Shown here in pieces: positions 47,274 to 57,536 of a stretch of 64,000 bases of DNA (the first letter of the stretch is position 1; each line of letters opens with the position of its first letter). The DNA comes from Starkeya sp. ORNL1 (GTDB lineage Bacteria > Pseudomonadota > Alphaproteobacteria > Rhizobiales > Xanthobacteraceae). Both the position numbers and the translations under genes were made by a program. Where the stretch lies: NCBI RefSeq assembly GCF_012971745.1, contig NZ_CP048834.1, positions 3,906,001 through 3,970,000 of the forward strand. The letters are read 5' to 3'. The notes beneath the pieces were generated by a model. That model was not told where the DNA came from. It did not search any database and saw nothing but the letters and a program-made list of their open reading frames with translations.

Positions 47274-49872
47274 TCACGATCCTCTGAGGAACCACGATGA
47301 TACGCTTCGGGGCGCGTCCGTCGAGTGCCTTCACCACTGCATCGAGCGCGAGCACCGCGTTCTCGACCTCGGCAGGGGTGGCGGCGACGGGCACGGTGAT
47401 GTCGGCGCGACGCTTGCCGTTGATCTGAATCGGCAGCGTAACGGTGTCGGCCGCGAGCAGCGCCGGCTCAATGCCGGGCCAGCCGGCCTGGCTGACGAGG
47501 CCGGCCTTGCCGAGCGCAGCCCAGCATTCCTCGGCGAGGTGCGGCACCATGGGCGCGATGGCGAGCGCCAGGAATTGCGCGGCCTCGCGCACCGCGAAGG
47601 CGAGATCGGCCACCGGCTCGCCATTGCGTGCGGCAACCAGCGCATCGCCGAACACAGTGACGAAACTGTGCACCCGTGAGACCGCCTTGTTGAAATGCAG
47701 GCGCTCAATGTCGCTTTCGACTTCAGCGGCCAGCGTATGGGCGGCGCGGCGCAGCGCGGTCGATTCGGCTCCGAAAGCATCGGGGTGCGTCGGCTCTGCA
47801 TCCGGCACCAGCTCGACGGCCTCATTGATGAGCCGCCAGATGCGCTGCTGGAAGCGCCAGGCGCCCTCGATGCCGGCGCTGGTCCATTCGCGGTCACGCT
47901 CGGGCGGGGTGTCGGAGAGCATGAACCAGCGCGCGCAATCGACGCCGTAAGTGTCGGCGACGGTCTCCGGCGGCACCACGTTCTTCTTCGACTTCGACAT
48001 CTTTTCGGGCGCGCCGATCGTCACCGGCTCATTGGTGCCGATTTTCACCGCGCTGCCGTCGTCGCGCCGCTCCACCTCTTCGGGGAACAGCCAGCGGCCG
48101 CCCTCGTCCTTGTAGGTCTCGTGGACGATCATGCCTTGCGTGAACAGGCCCGCGAACGGCTCCTCCAGCGACAGCCGGCCGACCGTGCTGAGCGCACGGA
48201 TGAAGAAGCGCGAATAGAGCAGATGCAGGATAGCGTGCTCGATGCCGCCAATATACTGGTCGACCGGCAGCCACTTGTCGGCGGCTTCCTTGGAGAGCGG
48301 CGCCTCGCCCGGCTCGGAGGCGAAGCGGGCGAAATACCAGGACGAATCCACGAAGGTGTCCATGGTGTCGGTTTCGCGCACCGCCGCGCCGCCGCAATGC
48401 GGGCAGGCGACATGCTTCCAGGTCGGGTGGCGGTCCAGCGGGTTGCCGGGCGCATCGAAGGAGACGTCGTCCGGCAGGCGCACCGGCAGTTCGGCTTCCG
48501 GCACCGGCTGGATGCCGCAGGCCTCGCAATGGATCACCGGGATCGGGCAGCCCCAGTAGCGCTGGCGGGAAATGCCCCAGTCGCGCAGACGGTAATTCAC
48601 CGCACGCTCGCCGACCGGCTCATTGCCGAGCGGTTCCTTCTCCAGGCGTACCGCCACCGCTTCCTTGGCGTCCGGAATCGACAGCCCGTTCAGGAAGCCG
48701 GAATGAACCAGCGTGCCCTCGCCATCATAGGCGATATTGCCGACCTCGAAGACGGCCGGGTCTGCGCCTGGCGGCAACACCACGGGGGTGACCGGCAGGC
48801 CGTATTTGCGGGCGAAGTCGAGGTCGCGCTGGTCGTGCGCCGGGCAGCCGAAAATGGCGCCGGTGCCGTATTCCATCAGCACGAAATTGGCGACATAGAC
48901 CGGCAGATGCGGCCCGCCGAGCGGGTGGCGCACCTTGAGCCCGGTGTCGAAGCCCATCTTCTCCTGGGTCTCGATCTCGGCGGTCGAGGTGCCCCCACGC
49001 CGGCACTCCTCGATGAAGGCGCCGAGCGCGGATGAGCGCTGCGCGAGCTGCTCGGCCAGCGGATGGCCCGGCGACAGCGCAATGAAGGAGGCGCCGAACA
49101 GCGTGTCCGGCCGCGTCGTATAGACCTTGATTTCGTTCGGCCCGCCCACCGGCGGGTTCTCGATGCCGAAGCGGACGTGCAGGCCCTCGGAGCGGCCGAT
49201 CCAGTTGCGCTGCATCAGCCGCACCTTGTCCGGCCAGCGCTCCAGCGTGTCGAGGCCGTCCAGCAGCTCCTTGGCGAGCGCGGTGATGCGGAAGAACCAC
49301 TGCGCCAGCTTGCGGCGCTCCACCAGCGCGCCCGAGCGCCAGCCGCGGCCGTCGATCACCTGCTCATTGGCGAGCACGGTGTTGTCGACCGGATCCCAAT
49401 TGACCTCGCTCTCCTTGCGATAGACGAAGCCGGCTTTCATCAGCTGCAGGAAGATGCGCTGCTGCTCGCCATAATAGGAGGGGTCGCAGGTCGCGATCTC
49501 GCGCGACCAGTCGAGCGAGAGGCCGAGCAGCTTGAGCTGCTCGCGCATGGTTTCGATGTTCTCGTAGGTCCATTCGCGCGGATGCGACTTGCGCTCGATG
49601 GCGGCGTTCTCGGCCGGCAGGCCGAAGGCGTCCCAGCCCATCGGGTGCAGGACATTGAAGCCCTTCATCCGCTTGAAGCGGGCGACGACGTCGCCCATCA
49701 CATAGTTGCGGCCATGGCCGATATGGATGCGCCCCGACGGGTAGGGGAACATCTCGAGCACATAATATTTGGGACGCGCGTCCTCATTGCGGGTGCGGAA
49801 GATGCCGCGGTCGTCCCAGACCTTGCGCCAGCGGGGCTCGGCCTCGCGGGCATTGTAACGCTCGGTGCTCAT
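47260..49872 (-). CDS. leuS: Leucyl-tRNA synthetase
   Basis: LeuS charges tRNA-Leu. The 870-aa protein has the HIGH-type motif HIGHGRNY after PYPSGR, the editing (CP1) domain with [17 protein letters not shown], the zinc-type insert with cysteines (HCEACGI, CPHCGG), KMSKSKKN and the anticodon-binding C-terminus. It heads the minus-strand unit leuS-lptE-holA, an arrangement common in alphaproteobacteria. Confidence 0.97.
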   Translation of the reverse strand: MSTERYNAREAEPRWRKVWDDRGIFRTRNEDARPKYYVLEMFPYPSGRIHIGHGRNYVMGDVVARFKRMKGFNVLHPMGWDAFGLPAENAAIERKSHPREWTYENIETMREQLKLLGLSLDWSREIATCDPSYYGEQQRIFLQLMKAGFVYRKESEVNWDPVDNTVLANEQVIDGRGWRSGALVERRKLAQWFFRITALAKELLDGLDTLERWPDKVRLMQRNWIGRSEGLHVRFGIENPPVGGPNEIKVYTTRPDTLFGASFIALSPGHPLAEQLAQRSSALGAFIEECRRGGTSTAEIETQEKMGFDTGLKVRHPLGGPHLPVYVANFVLMEYGTGAIFGCPAHDQRDLDFARKYGLPVTPVVLPPGADPAVFEVGNIAYDGEGTLVHSGFLNGLSIPDAKEAVAVRLEKEPLGNEPVGERAVNYRLRDWGISRQRYWGCPIPVIHCEACGIQPVPEAELPVRLPDDVSFDAPGNPLDRHPTWKHVACPHCGGAAVRETDTMDTFVDSSWYFARFASEPGEAPLSKEAADKWLPVDQYIGGIEHAILHLLYSRFFIRALSTVGRLSLEEPFAGLFTQGMIVHETYKDEGGRWLFPEEVERRDDGSAVKIGTNEPVTIGAPEKMSKSKKNVVPPETVADTYGVDCARWFMLSDTPPERDREWTSAGIEGAWRFQQRIWRLINEAVELVPDAEPTHPDAFGAESTALRRAAHTLAAEVESDIERLHFNKAVSRVHSFVTVFGDALVAARNGEPVADLAFAVREAAQFLALAIAPMVPHLAEECWAALGKAGLVSQAGWPGIEPALLAADTVTLPIQINGKRRADITVPVAATPAEVENAVLALDAVVKALDGRAPKRIIVVPQRIVNVVA

Positions 49873-49995
49873 CGGTTTTCTAATAAAGCCTGTCGATTTG
49901 CGGCGGACTAGGACACGAACTCGAAGGTCAGGTCAACCTTGGAGGTCAGCCGTGCCAAGGCGTTCGCCGCCGTCGGCGAACCGTGCGTGCCGCTC

Positions 49996-51708
49996 TCATG
50001 CCGAGCGTGCCGGCCGGGTGTCGTCGAGCGCGGTACGCACCATGTTGCCCGAGCGGACGGTGTTGCGTCCGGCGTGCTTGGCCGCATAGAGCGCCTTGTC
50101 GGCGGCGTCGAGCAGATCGGCCTCCGTGTAGCCCTGGTCGAGCCAGCAGGCGGCAACGCCGACGCTCACGGTGACGCGCCCGCCGGGCGCGCTGGCGTGG
50201 CGGATGTCGAGGGTCTCGACAGCGAAGCGAAGGCGGGTCGCCACCTCCTCGGCAACGGTGAGGTCGCTGCCCGGCATCAGCACGGCGAACTCCTCGCCGC
50301 CAAGCCGGGCGACGAGATCGGAGCCGCGCACCGCCGCGCCGAGCGAGGCGGCAATGCGGCGCAGGCACGTATCGCCCTCGCCATGGCCATAGTGGTCGTT
50401 GAATTCCTTGAAGTTGTCGACATCGATCATCAGCAGCGCGATGCGCGGCGCCTTGCCGTTCCAGTGCGCCTCGAGCTTCTGGTCGAAGGCCCGCCGATTG
50501 GCGACCGCGGTCAGCGGATCGAGGCTCGCCAAGGTGGAGAGCCGGCTGTTGGCGTCGCGCAGTGCCATCTCGCGCTGCGTGAGCTGGCGCGACATGGCGC
50601 CGAAGGCGGCGATCAGCGGTTCGAGCTCGACGATGTTCGGCGCGGGGTCCGCAGAGGCCTCGGTCTCGCCGCGCCCGAAGCGGGCAAACCGTGCGGCAAG
50701 CATCTGCACCGGCCGCACCACCAGGCGCTCGCCGGCGAACCAGAGGCCGATGAAGATCAGCGCGCAGGCGGCGAGGAAGGTGGTGGCCGCGCGCCAGGTG
50801 GCGGTGTTCACCGGCTCCATCACACGGGCGGCGTCGAGGCCGACAGCGAGGCGTATGTTGCTCCCGGGCAGGCGGCGAAAGCCATAGATGCGCCTCACGC
50901 GGTCCGGGCCGGTGGTGATGGTGGTGCCTTCCGAGCGGCCGAGCATGGTGGCGACCAGGGGGATCGCACTGATATCCGTGCCGGCGAGCTGCTTGGTGTC
51001 GGGATAGGCGGTGATGACCGTGCCGCGCGGATCGATCATCAGCACGACGGCACTGAGATCGAGCTCGGAGATGATGGATAGCGGGAACAGCAGGTCAAGC
51101 TCGACGCGGGCCAGCACCACCGCGGTGACATTGCCGTCATCGTCGACCGCCGGCTGCGCGGCCATGATGCTCGGATTGCCGCTCAGCATGTTGCGCACGA
51201 CGCTGCTGATATTGAACACGCCGCGCAGCGCGATCTGCACATATTCGCGGTCCGACAGGTCGAGCCAGCGTGCCACCGGGTTGCTGGAGCAGGCGACGAT
51301 GCCATCGGGCCCGATGATCGAGAGCGAGGCGATGGCCGGCTCCATCTCGACGATCCGCTCCAGCCGGCCGCAGGCCTGCGGATTGGCCAGCATCGCGGCG
51401 GCATCCAGCGTGGCGACCTGCAGCGTGCTCCGTACCGAGGACAGCGTCTCCAGGTACTGACCCATGCCGCGGTCGGTAAGGTCGAGCACGTGCTGGCGCA
51501 CCGCCCGGAGCTTGTCGTCGCGGTCGGCGCTGATGCTGGTCACGCGTTCGGCAATGAGCAAGGCAAGACCGAGCGCGACAAGGGCGATAAGGCGGTAACG
51601 CAGGCTGGTCCGGCCGACACGGGTCACTTCGTGGCGGCTGGTCTCGGCACCGCCCGCATCGGTTCGGTCGTTGGCGGCTTTGCCGCTCCTTGGAATCGCC
51701 ATGGTCAT
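49996..51708 (-). CDS. Membrane-bound diguanylate cyclase with periplasmic sensor domain
   Basis: The 570-aa protein has a first membrane helix (YRLIALVALGLALLIAE, about residues 38-54), a dCache-like periplasmic domain of about 250 residues, a second helix (FLAACALIFIGLWFAG), a HAMP-like linker and a GGDEF domain. The active-site loop is GGEEF (near residue 468), so catalysis is expected, and RGSD five residues before it is a complete inhibitory I-site. No EAL domain is present. The ligand is unknown. It is a single-gene unit. Confidence 0.9.
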   Translation of the reverse strand: MTMAIPRSGKAANDRTDAGGAETSRHEVTRVGRTSLRYRLIALVALGLALLIAERVTSISADRDDKLRAVRQHVLDLTDRGMGQYLETLSSVRSTLQVATLDAAAMLANPQACGRLERIVEMEPAIASLSIIGPDGIVACSSNPVARWLDLSDREYVQIALRGVFNISSVVRNMLSGNPSIMAAQPAVDDDGNVTAVVLARVELDLLFPLSIISELDLSAVVLMIDPRGTVITAYPDTKQLAGTDISAIPLVATMLGRSEGTTITTGPDRVRRIYGFRRLPGSNIRLAVGLDAARVMEPVNTATWRAATTFLAACALIFIGLWFAGERLVVRPVQMLAARFARFGRGETEASADPAPNIVELEPLIAAFGAMSRQLTQREMALRDANSRLSTLASLDPLTAVANRRAFDQKLEAHWNGKAPRIALLMIDVDNFKEFNDHYGHGEGDTCLRRIAASLGAAVRGSDLVARLGGEEFAVLMPGSDLTVAEEVATRLRFAVETLDIRHASAPGGRVTVSVGVAACWLDQGYTEADLLDAADKALYAAKHAGRNTVRSGNMVRTALDDTRPARSA

Positions 51709-51863
51709 GTCTGTCGCCGCACCGCTCCTCGCGCCACGGACGGATTTCAGCCGCTACGGCAAATGTGCCAGAGAAACGCTTAAACCAGTGCTAGCGGCGG
51801 TGTCTTTGTGGACTTTGTTCGGCATTTCGCGCGGATTTCCAGTCCCAAGGTAAACAAGACGCA

Positions 51864-52280
51864 TCATTCGCCGCCGACCAAGGCAATCGCATTATAACCT
51901 AAAGCGGAGAATTCAATCAGACAGAATCCATTGCCGAACGGGTCGGCGAGACCGGCGATGCGGCCCCAGTTCTCATCGCGCAGCGGTGCCTCCAATATCG
52001 CGCCGGCCTCGAGCGCCCGCGCCAGCGCCGGCTCGATATCCTCCACCACGATGTCGAGATGCACCGGTGTCCAGTGTCGCTCATAGGAGCGGGTGACGCC
52101 GCCGCCCGGCACCGCCTTCGAGCCGGCGGGCTTCACCAGGAGATAGATCGCGCAGGAGGTGCCGACGAGCTCGACCATGCCCTCGCCGAAACGCCGGCCC
52201 TCGGTGAGCGGAAAGGCGTTGAGATAGAAGGTCCGGGCCGCCTCGAAATCCGGCACGTCGATATTGACAAGAAGCTGCAT
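51864..52280 (-). CDS. VOC (glyoxalase/bleomycin resistance) superfamily protein
   Basis: The 138-aa protein has one VOC module: LLVNIDVPDFEAARTFYLNAFPLTEGRR, TPVHLDIVVEDIEPALARALEAGA and GRIAGLADPFGNGFCLIEF. These match small metal-dependent dioxygenase/isomerase-type proteins. The ATG at 52280 has GGAGGG upstream. Substrate cannot be predicted. It diverges from the yggS-type gene with a 39-bp gap. Confidence 0.85.
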   Translation of the reverse strand: MQLLVNIDVPDFEAARTFYLNAFPLTEGRRFGEGMVELVGTSCAIYLLVKPAGSKAVPGGGVTRSYERHWTPVHLDIVVEDIEPALARALEAGAILEAPLRDENWGRIAGLADPFGNGFCLIEFSALGYNAIALVGGE

Positions 52281-52319
52281 TGGCCTTCCCTCCCGGCTTC
52301 GGTTTTCGAGGAGACTGCC

Positions 52320-52982
52320 ATGAACGTTGCGGAACGTCTCGCCGAGGTGCGCACCGCCATTCACCGGGCGTGCCGCGATGCGGGGCGCGATGCCGCAGGC
52401 GTGCAGCTGGTCGCGGTGTCGAAGACGTTCGAGGCGGAACACATCATGCCGGTGATCGAGGCCGGGCAGCGCCTGTTCGGCGAGAATCGCGTGCAGGAGG
52501 CGAAGGGCAAGTGGCCCGCGCTCAAGGCGCGCTTTCCCGACACCGAGCTGCACCTGATCGGTCCCCTGCAGACCAACAAGGCACGCGAGGCGCTGGCGCT
52601 GTTCGACGTGATCCACACGGTGGACCGCGAATCACTCGCCGCGACGCTGGCCAAGGAGATCGCCCGGCTGGAAGACCGGCCGCCGCGCCTGCTGATCCAG
52701 GTGAACACCGGCGAGGAGCCGCAGAAGGCCGGGGTCATCCCCGAGGAGGCGGATGCCTTCATCGCGCGCTGCCGCGACGAGCATAAGCTCGCCATCGAGG
52801 GGCTGATGTGTATCCCGCCGGTGGATGAACCGGTGGCCCCGCATTTCGGCCTGCTCGCCGGCATCGCCCGGCGCAACGGGCTGAAGGCGCTCTCCATGGG
52901 CATGAGCGGCGACTACGAGAAGGCAATCGCGCTCGGCGCCACCTATGTCCGCGTCGGCAGCGCCATTTTCGGGGCGCGCTAA
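52320..52982 (+). CDS. YggS/PROSC-family pyridoxal phosphate homeostasis protein
   Basis: The 220-aa protein is a PLP-binding single-domain TIM barrel related to alanine racemase. The lysine that binds PLP is in LVAVSKTFEAEHI, followed by FGENRVQEAKGK, HLIGPLQTNKAREAL and SMGMSGDYEKAIALGATYVRVGSAIFG. It buffers PLP levels; no catalytic activity is known. ATG 52320 follows AGGAG. Confidence 0.95.
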   Translation: MNVAERLAEVRTAIHRACRDAGRDAAGVQLVAVSKTFEAEHIMPVIEAGQRLFGENRVQEAKGKWPALKARFPDTELHLIGPLQTNKAREALALFDVIHTVDRESLAATLAKEIARLEDRPPRLLIQVNTGEEPQKAGVIPEEADAFIARCRDEHKLAIEGLMCIPPVDEPVAPHFGLLAGIARRNGLKALSMGMSGDYEKAIALGATYVRVGSAIFGAR

Positions 52983-52996
52983 TCCTTGCCGCAGGC

Positions 52997-53088
52997 GTCA
53001 TCCCGGCCTTAGAGCCGGGATCGCGCGACGAGAGTGCGCGCGGATTCCGCACACGATCCCGGATCGGCCCGCGGCCGCTCGGGATGAC
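52997..53088. repeat. GTCATCC-type palindromic repeat, copy 5
   Basis: The 92-bp element has ends GTCATCCCGGC and CGGGATGAC and two inner hairpins. It is very similar to copy 6, including the middle GATCGCG...ACGAGAGTGCGC segment. It lies between two convergent genes. Confidence 0.75.
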
Positions 53089-53097
53089 GGAGAGGAA

Positions 53098-53661
53098 TCA
53101 GTCGACCTTTAGCGGTGTTCCCGCCTTCATGTCCTTCAACAGGCGGCGCAGGTCCCTGGGCCGGAAGGCGATGCAGCCGGCGGTCGGCTTGAAGCCGGGC
53201 CGCGCCAGGTGCAGGAACACCGCCGAGCCGCCCTTGGCCTTGCGCGGGCGGCTATTGTGGTCGAGCACCACGACGAGGTCGTAGAGGCCGTCGCCGCGCC
53301 ACATCTCCTCGTGCGAGGCGGCATAAGGCAGGCGCACCGGGCGGTTGTAGCAGCGGTCCGCCGGATCGTCGCACCAGCCATCGTCAGGCCGGATGCGCTG
53401 CGCCGGCAGTCCGGTCACCGGGCGGCGGCCATGATCGGTCCGCCACAGCAGGCGCTCGAGGTGCCAGAGGCCGGCCGGCGTGGCACCGTCGCCCTCGCGC
53501 TTGGCGCGCCGTATCCCGGTAGGGCCGAGCGCCACCGGCATCGCTCGCCCCCGCCAGAACGCGAGGCCGCGATGGGTCTCTCCGGGCCGCCGAACCACGC
53601 GCAACGGCGTGGATTGTCGTATAAGGGCCTTCTTCTTCGCGCGTTTTGCGTTCACGATCAC
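53098..53661 (-). CDS. L,D-transpeptidase catalytic (YkuD) domain protein
   Basis: The YkuD domain is recognisable by LGPTGIRRAKREGDGATPAG and the catalytic FLHLARPGFKPTAGCIAF, in which His and the T-x-G-C cysteine are present. It may form 3-3 crosslinks or attach proteins to peptidoglycan. The N-terminus is uncertain: no clear ribosome site or signal peptide is seen, and I chose the GTG at 53661 (187 aa); a TTG at 53688 and a GTG at 53655 are alternatives. Lack of a signal peptide is odd for a periplasmic enzyme, as in several rhizobial relatives. Confidence 0.82.
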   Translation of the reverse strand: MIVNAKRAKKKALIRQSTPLRVVRRPGETHRGLAFWRGRAMPVALGPTGIRRAKREGDGATPAGLWHLERLLWRTDHGRRPVTGLPAQRIRPDDGWCDDPADRCYNRPVRLPYAASHEEMWRGDGLYDLVVVLDHNSRPRKAKGGSAVFLHLARPGFKPTAGCIAFRPRDLRRLLKDMKAGTPLKVD

Positions 53662-53797
53662 GTCACGAGCCCGAGGTCGCAGGCGCAAGCGAACCTCGGC
53701 GCTTGCCCGAAGGGGCGCGCCTGTCCTACTGCGGAAAGCCGCGCACGCATCCTATATTGTCTAAGGGGCGGTTTAAGTCACGTTTCGGGAAAGTCAG

Positions 53798-54484
53798 ATG
53801 GCGAACGCCCAACGAATCCTGGTGGTGGACGACGACAACGAACTGCGCGAGGCGCTCGTCGAGCAACTCACGCTGCAAGATGAGTTCGAGACGGTCGCTG
53901 TCGATTCGGCTCGTGCCGCGCTCGATGAAGTCGATGCCGCCCGTGTCGATCTGGTGCTGATGGATGTCGGCCTGCCGGACATGGACGGCCGCGAAGCGGT
54001 GCGTGTGATGCGCGGCAAAGGCTTCAAGGCCCCCGTCATCATGCTCACCGGCCACGACACCGACAGCGACACCATCATGGGGCTGGAGGCCGGCGCGAAC
54101 GACTATGTGGTGAAGCCGTTCCGCTTCGCCGTGCTGCTCGCCCGCATCCGCGCCCAGATGCGCTCGCACGAGGCGAGCGAGGACGCGGTCTTCACCATCG
54201 GGCCATACACCTTCCGGCCCGGCGCCAAGATGCTGGTGACCGAGCGCAACTCGAAGATCCGCCTCACCGAGAAGGAGACGGCGATCCTGCGCTACCTCTA
54301 TCGTGCCGGCAAGAAACCGGTAGCGCGCGAGATCCTGCTGCAGGAGGTCTGGGGCTATAATTCCGGCGTCACCACGCATACGCTGGAGACCCATATCTAT
54401 CGGCTGCGCCAGAAGATCGAGAAGGATCCCTCCCATCCCAATCTGCTCGCGACCGAGGCCGGCGGCTACAAGCTGCTACCCTAA
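53798..54484 (+). CDS. OmpR-family response regulator (CenR/OtpR-like)
   Basis: The 228-aa protein has a receiver domain with the acidic pocket DDDN, phospho-acceptor Asp56 in LVLMDVGLPDMDG, the MLTGHD threonine and the VVKPF lysine, followed by an OmpR winged helix (about 130-228) with LTEKETAILRYLYRAG and HIYRLRQKIE. It resembles the CenR group that controls envelope and cell-cycle genes in alphaproteobacteria, but this identification is tentative. No histidine kinase gene is adjacent. A cyclic-nucleotide-binding gene follows. Confidence 0.85.
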   Translation: MANAQRILVVDDDNELREALVEQLTLQDEFETVAVDSARAALDEVDAARVDLVLMDVGLPDMDGREAVRVMRGKGFKAPVIMLTGHDTDSDTIMGLEAGANDYVVKPFRFAVLLARIRAQMRSHEASEDAVFTIGPYTFRPGAKMLVTERNSKIRLTEKETAILRYLYRAGKKPVAREILLQEVWGYNSGVTTHTLETHIYRLRQKIEKDPSHPNLLATEAGGYKLLP

Positions 54485-54541
54485 TCTGGCTGGCGGAGTG
54501 ATTCGCCGGCCTCTTACGCTGGTGCGAAGTGCGTCCGCCTG

Positions 54542-55036
54542 ATGTCGATCGAGAACGATATTGCCCTGCTGAACGGCATTCCGACGCTGACGCTGCTCGG
54601 CGCGGAAGCGTTGCGCATCATTGCGATCAGCGCCGAGAGCCGCATCGTGCGTGGCGGCGATATATTGTTTCGTGAAGGGCAGGCGGCGGATTCCGCCTAT
54701 CTGATCGTGAGCGGTGCCTTCTCGCTGACCCACGACCGCACGCTGCGCGCCGGCCGGCGCAGCGCCAGCGTCACCGTCGGGCCGGGCACGCTGCTCGGCG
54801 AGATGGCGCTGCTGACCGAGACCAAGCGGCCGGCGACGGCGACCGCGACCGAGCTTTCAAATGTGCTGCGCATCCCCCGCAGCATCTTCCGCCGTACGCT
54901 GGAGAGCTACCCCGAGGCCGCCCTGCGCCTCGCGCAGGTGATGCAGGAGCGGGTGGCGGAAACGGTGAACGGCATCGAGGGCGTGCGCCGGCGCATCGAG
55001 CGCATCGAGCGATCGCCGCGCGCGCCGCGCGACTGA
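54542..55036 (+). CDS. Single-domain cyclic-nucleotide-binding protein
   Basis: The 164-aa protein is one cNMP-binding beta barrel: GGDILFREGQAADSAYLIVSGAFSL, GPGTLLGEMALLTETKRPATATA with the phosphate-binding cassette E-M-A-L-x6-R-P-A-T-A, then a helix and an Arg-rich C-terminus. It lacks the helix-turn-helix of Crp/Fnr proteins and any channel or kinase domain. It lies 57 bases after the response regulator and may be co-transcribed. Function unknown. Confidence 0.83.
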   Translation: MSIENDIALLNGIPTLTLLGAEALRIIAISAESRIVRGGDILFREGQAADSAYLIVSGAFSLTHDRTLRAGRRSASVTVGPGTLLGEMALLTETKRPATATATELSNVLRIPRSIFRRTLESYPEAALRLAQVMQERVAETVNGIEGVRRRIERIERSPRAPRD

Positions 55037-55051
55037 ACAGCCGCCCAACCC

Positions 55052-55492
55052 ATGCCCGAGCCCATCCGGATCACCTCCTCCATCGCGCTTGACGAAGCGG
55101 AGATCGAGGAGAACTTCGTGCGCTCGTCGGGTCCGGGCGGGCAGAACGTCAACAAGCTGTCGACGGCGGTGCAGCTGCGCTTCGACGCCATGGGATCGCC
55201 GAACCTGCCCGAGGGGGTAAAGACCCGGCTCAAGGTGCTCGCCGGCAAGCGGATGACCCGCGACGGCGTGATCATCATCATCGCCCAGCGCTTCCGCACC
55301 CAGGAGCGCAATCGGGAGGATGCGCTGGAACGGCTGGTGGAGCTGATCAAGGCGGCGACCGTGGTGCCGGTGACGCGCCGCCCGACTCGCCCGACACTCG
55401 GCTCCAAGGTGCGGCGCCTCGAATCCAAGGCGCGTCGCTCCGGCGTCAAGGCGATGCGCCAGGACAAGCCGGGCGGCGGTGGGGACGATTAG
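55052..55492 (+). CDS. arfB: ArfB/YaeJ-type alternative ribosome-rescue hydrolase
   Basis: ArfB releases peptides from stalled ribosomes that lack a stop codon. The 146-aa protein has the catalytic GGQ loop in SSGPGGQNVNKLSTAVQLRF and a basic C-terminal tail (RRPTRPTLGSKVRRLESKARRSGVKAMR) that enters the empty mRNA channel. It is much shorter than RF1/RF2 and lacks codon-recognition domains. It starts 15 bases after the cNMP-binding gene. Confidence 0.94.
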   Translation: MPEPIRITSSIALDEAEIEENFVRSSGPGGQNVNKLSTAVQLRFDAMGSPNLPEGVKTRLKVLAGKRMTRDGVIIIIAQRFRTQERNREDALERLVELIKAATVVPVTRRPTRPTLGSKVRRLESKARRSGVKAMRQDKPGGGGDD

Positions 55493-55504
55493 TGTTCAAT
55501 GGGC

Positions 55505-55605
55505 GTCATCCCGGCCGTAGCGAAGCGTAGAGCCGGGATCGCGTGACGAGAGTGCGCCTTTCCGGCGCGCGATCCCGGATCGGCCTGTCGGCCGTCCGGG
55601 ATGAC
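55505..55605. repeat. GTCATCC-type palindromic repeat, copy 6
   Basis: The 101-bp element has ends GTCATCCCGGCCG and CCGGGATGAC with two inner hairpins, the left one being CCGTAGCGAAGCGTAGAGCCGG-like. Closely similar to copy 5. It separates the convergent arfB and edd genes. Confidence 0.75.
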
Positions 55606-55619
55606 GACATTGGGGAAAA

Positions 55620-57464
55620 TCACGCCATCGCGAAGATGGTCGCCCCGGTGTCCGCCGTCCCCACCGCGGCGCGGAAGCTGGCGAACAATTCGCGCCCGAC
55701 GCCGACATGCGAGGCGGAGAGGTCCGCCGGGGCCGGCGCCCGCTCGGCCCAGGTCGTCGGGTCGACCAGCACGGTGAGCGTGCCGGCCACGGCGTCGACC
55801 CGAACCAGATCGCCGTCGCGGATCAGCGCGATGGCGCCGCCGTCGGCGGCTTCCGGCGTCACATGGATCGCAGCGGGCACCTTGCCGGAGGCGCCGGAGA
55901 GGCGGCCATCGGTCACCAGCGCCACCTTGTGGCCGCGGTCCTGCAGCACGCCGAGCGGCGGCATCAGCTTGTGCAGCTCCGGCATGCCATTGGCCTTCGG
56001 GCCCTGGTAGCGCACCACGGCGACGAAATCGCCGGTCAGATTGCCGGCCTTGAAGGCGGCCTGCAGCGCTTCCTGCGAATGGAAGACGCGGGCCGGCGCC
56101 TCGATGATGTGGCGCTCGCTGGCGATGGCGGAGGTCTTGATCACGGCGCGGCCGAGATCGCCGGACAGCAGCTTCAGGCCGCCGGTCGCCTGGAACGGCG
56201 CCTTGGCGCCGCGCAGCACCGTCTCGTCGCCGCTCGACGGCGCGCCGTCGCGCCAGCCGAGCCCGCCATCGGCCTTCAGGACGGGCTCCTGGGTATAGGC
56301 GTCGAGACCGCCGCCCCACACCGTCTCGACATCGCGATGCAGCTTGCCGTCGGCGATCAGCTCGCGAATGACGTAGCCCATGCCGCCGGCGGCGTGGAAA
56401 TGGTTCACATCGGCCTTGCCGTTCGGATAGACGCGGCAAAGCAGCGGGGTAACGTCGGCAAGGTCGGAGAAATCGTCCCAGGTCAGCTTGATGCCGGCGG
56501 CGGCCGCCATGGCGACGATGTGCAGTGTGTGATTGGTCGAGCCGCCAGTGGCGTGCAGGCCGACGACGCCGTTCACGAACGCCTTCTCGTCCAGCATGCG
56601 GCCGACCGGCACATAGTCATTGCCGAGCGCGGTCATCGACATCGCCCGCTCGGCGGCGGCGGTAGTCAGCGCGTCGCGTAGCGGCGTGTTGGGATTGACG
56701 AAGGAGGCGCCGGGCAGATGCAGGCCCATGATCTCCATCATCATCTGGTTGGTGTTGGCGGTGCCGTAGAAGGTGCAGGTGCCCGGCCCGTGATAGGCCT
56801 GCGATTCCGCCTCGAGCAGCGCGTCGCGCCCGACCTTCCCCTCGGCGAAGAGCTGGCGGATCTTGGCCTTGTCGTCGTTCGACAGGCCCGAGGTCATCGG
56901 TCCGGCCGGGATGAACACCGCCGGCAGATGGCCAAAGGACAGCGCGCCGATGACGAGGCCCGGCACGATCTTGTCGCAGATGCCGAGGAACACCGCGGCA
57001 TCGAAGGTCTGGTGCGAGAGCGCGACCGTGGTGGCGAGCGCGATGACGTCGCGGGAGAACAGCGACAGCTCCATGCCGGCTTCGCCCTGGGTGACGCCAT
57101 CGCACATGGCGGGCACGCCGCCGGCGACTTGCGCAACGCCGCCCGCGGCGCGCGCGGCCGCACGGATCAGGTCCGGATAGTGCTCGTAGGGCTGATGGGC
57201 AGAGAGCATGTCGTTATAGGCGGTGACGATGGCGAGGTTGGCGCCGGCGCCTTCGCGCAGCATCGTCTTGTCGCCCGGCCCGCAGGCGGCGAAGCCGTGC
57301 GCCTGGTTGGCGCAGCCGAGCTTCTGCCGGCTCGGCCCTTTCTCGGCAGCGGCGGCGATGCGGTCGAGATAGCGCGAGCGGGCATCGTGCGAGCGCTTCA
57401 CGATCCGTTCCGTTACCTCGCCGAGGCGGGCATTCACGCTGGACGGAATGGTGGAATCGGCCAT
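55620..57464 (-). CDS. edd: Phosphogluconate dehydratase (Entner-Doudoroff)
   Basis: Edd converts 6-phosphogluconate to KDPG. The 614-aa [4Fe-4S] dehydratase of the IlvD/Edd family has the cluster-type cysteines in [26 protein letters not shown] and [20 protein letters not shown], and the C-terminal [25 protein letters not shown] 57464 follows AGGAGG. It is the third gene of zwf-pgl-edd. The KDPG aldolase gene eda is not in the window. Confidence 0.95.
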   Translation of the reverse strand: MADSTIPSSVNARLGEVTERIVKRSHDARSRYLDRIAAAAEKGPSRQKLGCANQAHGFAACGPGDKTMLREGAGANLAIVTAYNDMLSAHQPYEHYPDLIRAAARAAGGVAQVAGGVPAMCDGVTQGEAGMELSLFSRDVIALATTVALSHQTFDAAVFLGICDKIVPGLVIGALSFGHLPAVFIPAGPMTSGLSNDDKAKIRQLFAEGKVGRDALLEAESQAYHGPGTCTFYGTANTNQMMMEIMGLHLPGASFVNPNTPLRDALTTAAAERAMSMTALGNDYVPVGRMLDEKAFVNGVVGLHATGGSTNHTLHIVAMAAAAGIKLTWDDFSDLADVTPLLCRVYPNGKADVNHFHAAGGMGYVIRELIADGKLHRDVETVWGGGLDAYTQEPVLKADGGLGWRDGAPSSGDETVLRGAKAPFQATGGLKLLSGDLGRAVIKTSAIASERHIIEAPARVFHSQEALQAAFKAGNLTGDFVAVVRYQGPKANGMPELHKLMPPLGVLQDRGHKVALVTDGRLSGASGKVPAAIHVTPEAADGGAIALIRDGDLVRVDAVAGTLTVLVDPTTWAERAPAPADLSASHVGVGRELFASFRAAVGTADTGATIFAMA

Positions 57465-57536
57465 GGGAGCCTCCTTCGTGAAGCGGTAGTTGATAGCGAC
57501 ATGCAATTTACGGGCAGCGATCCGTATCCGAGCCGG

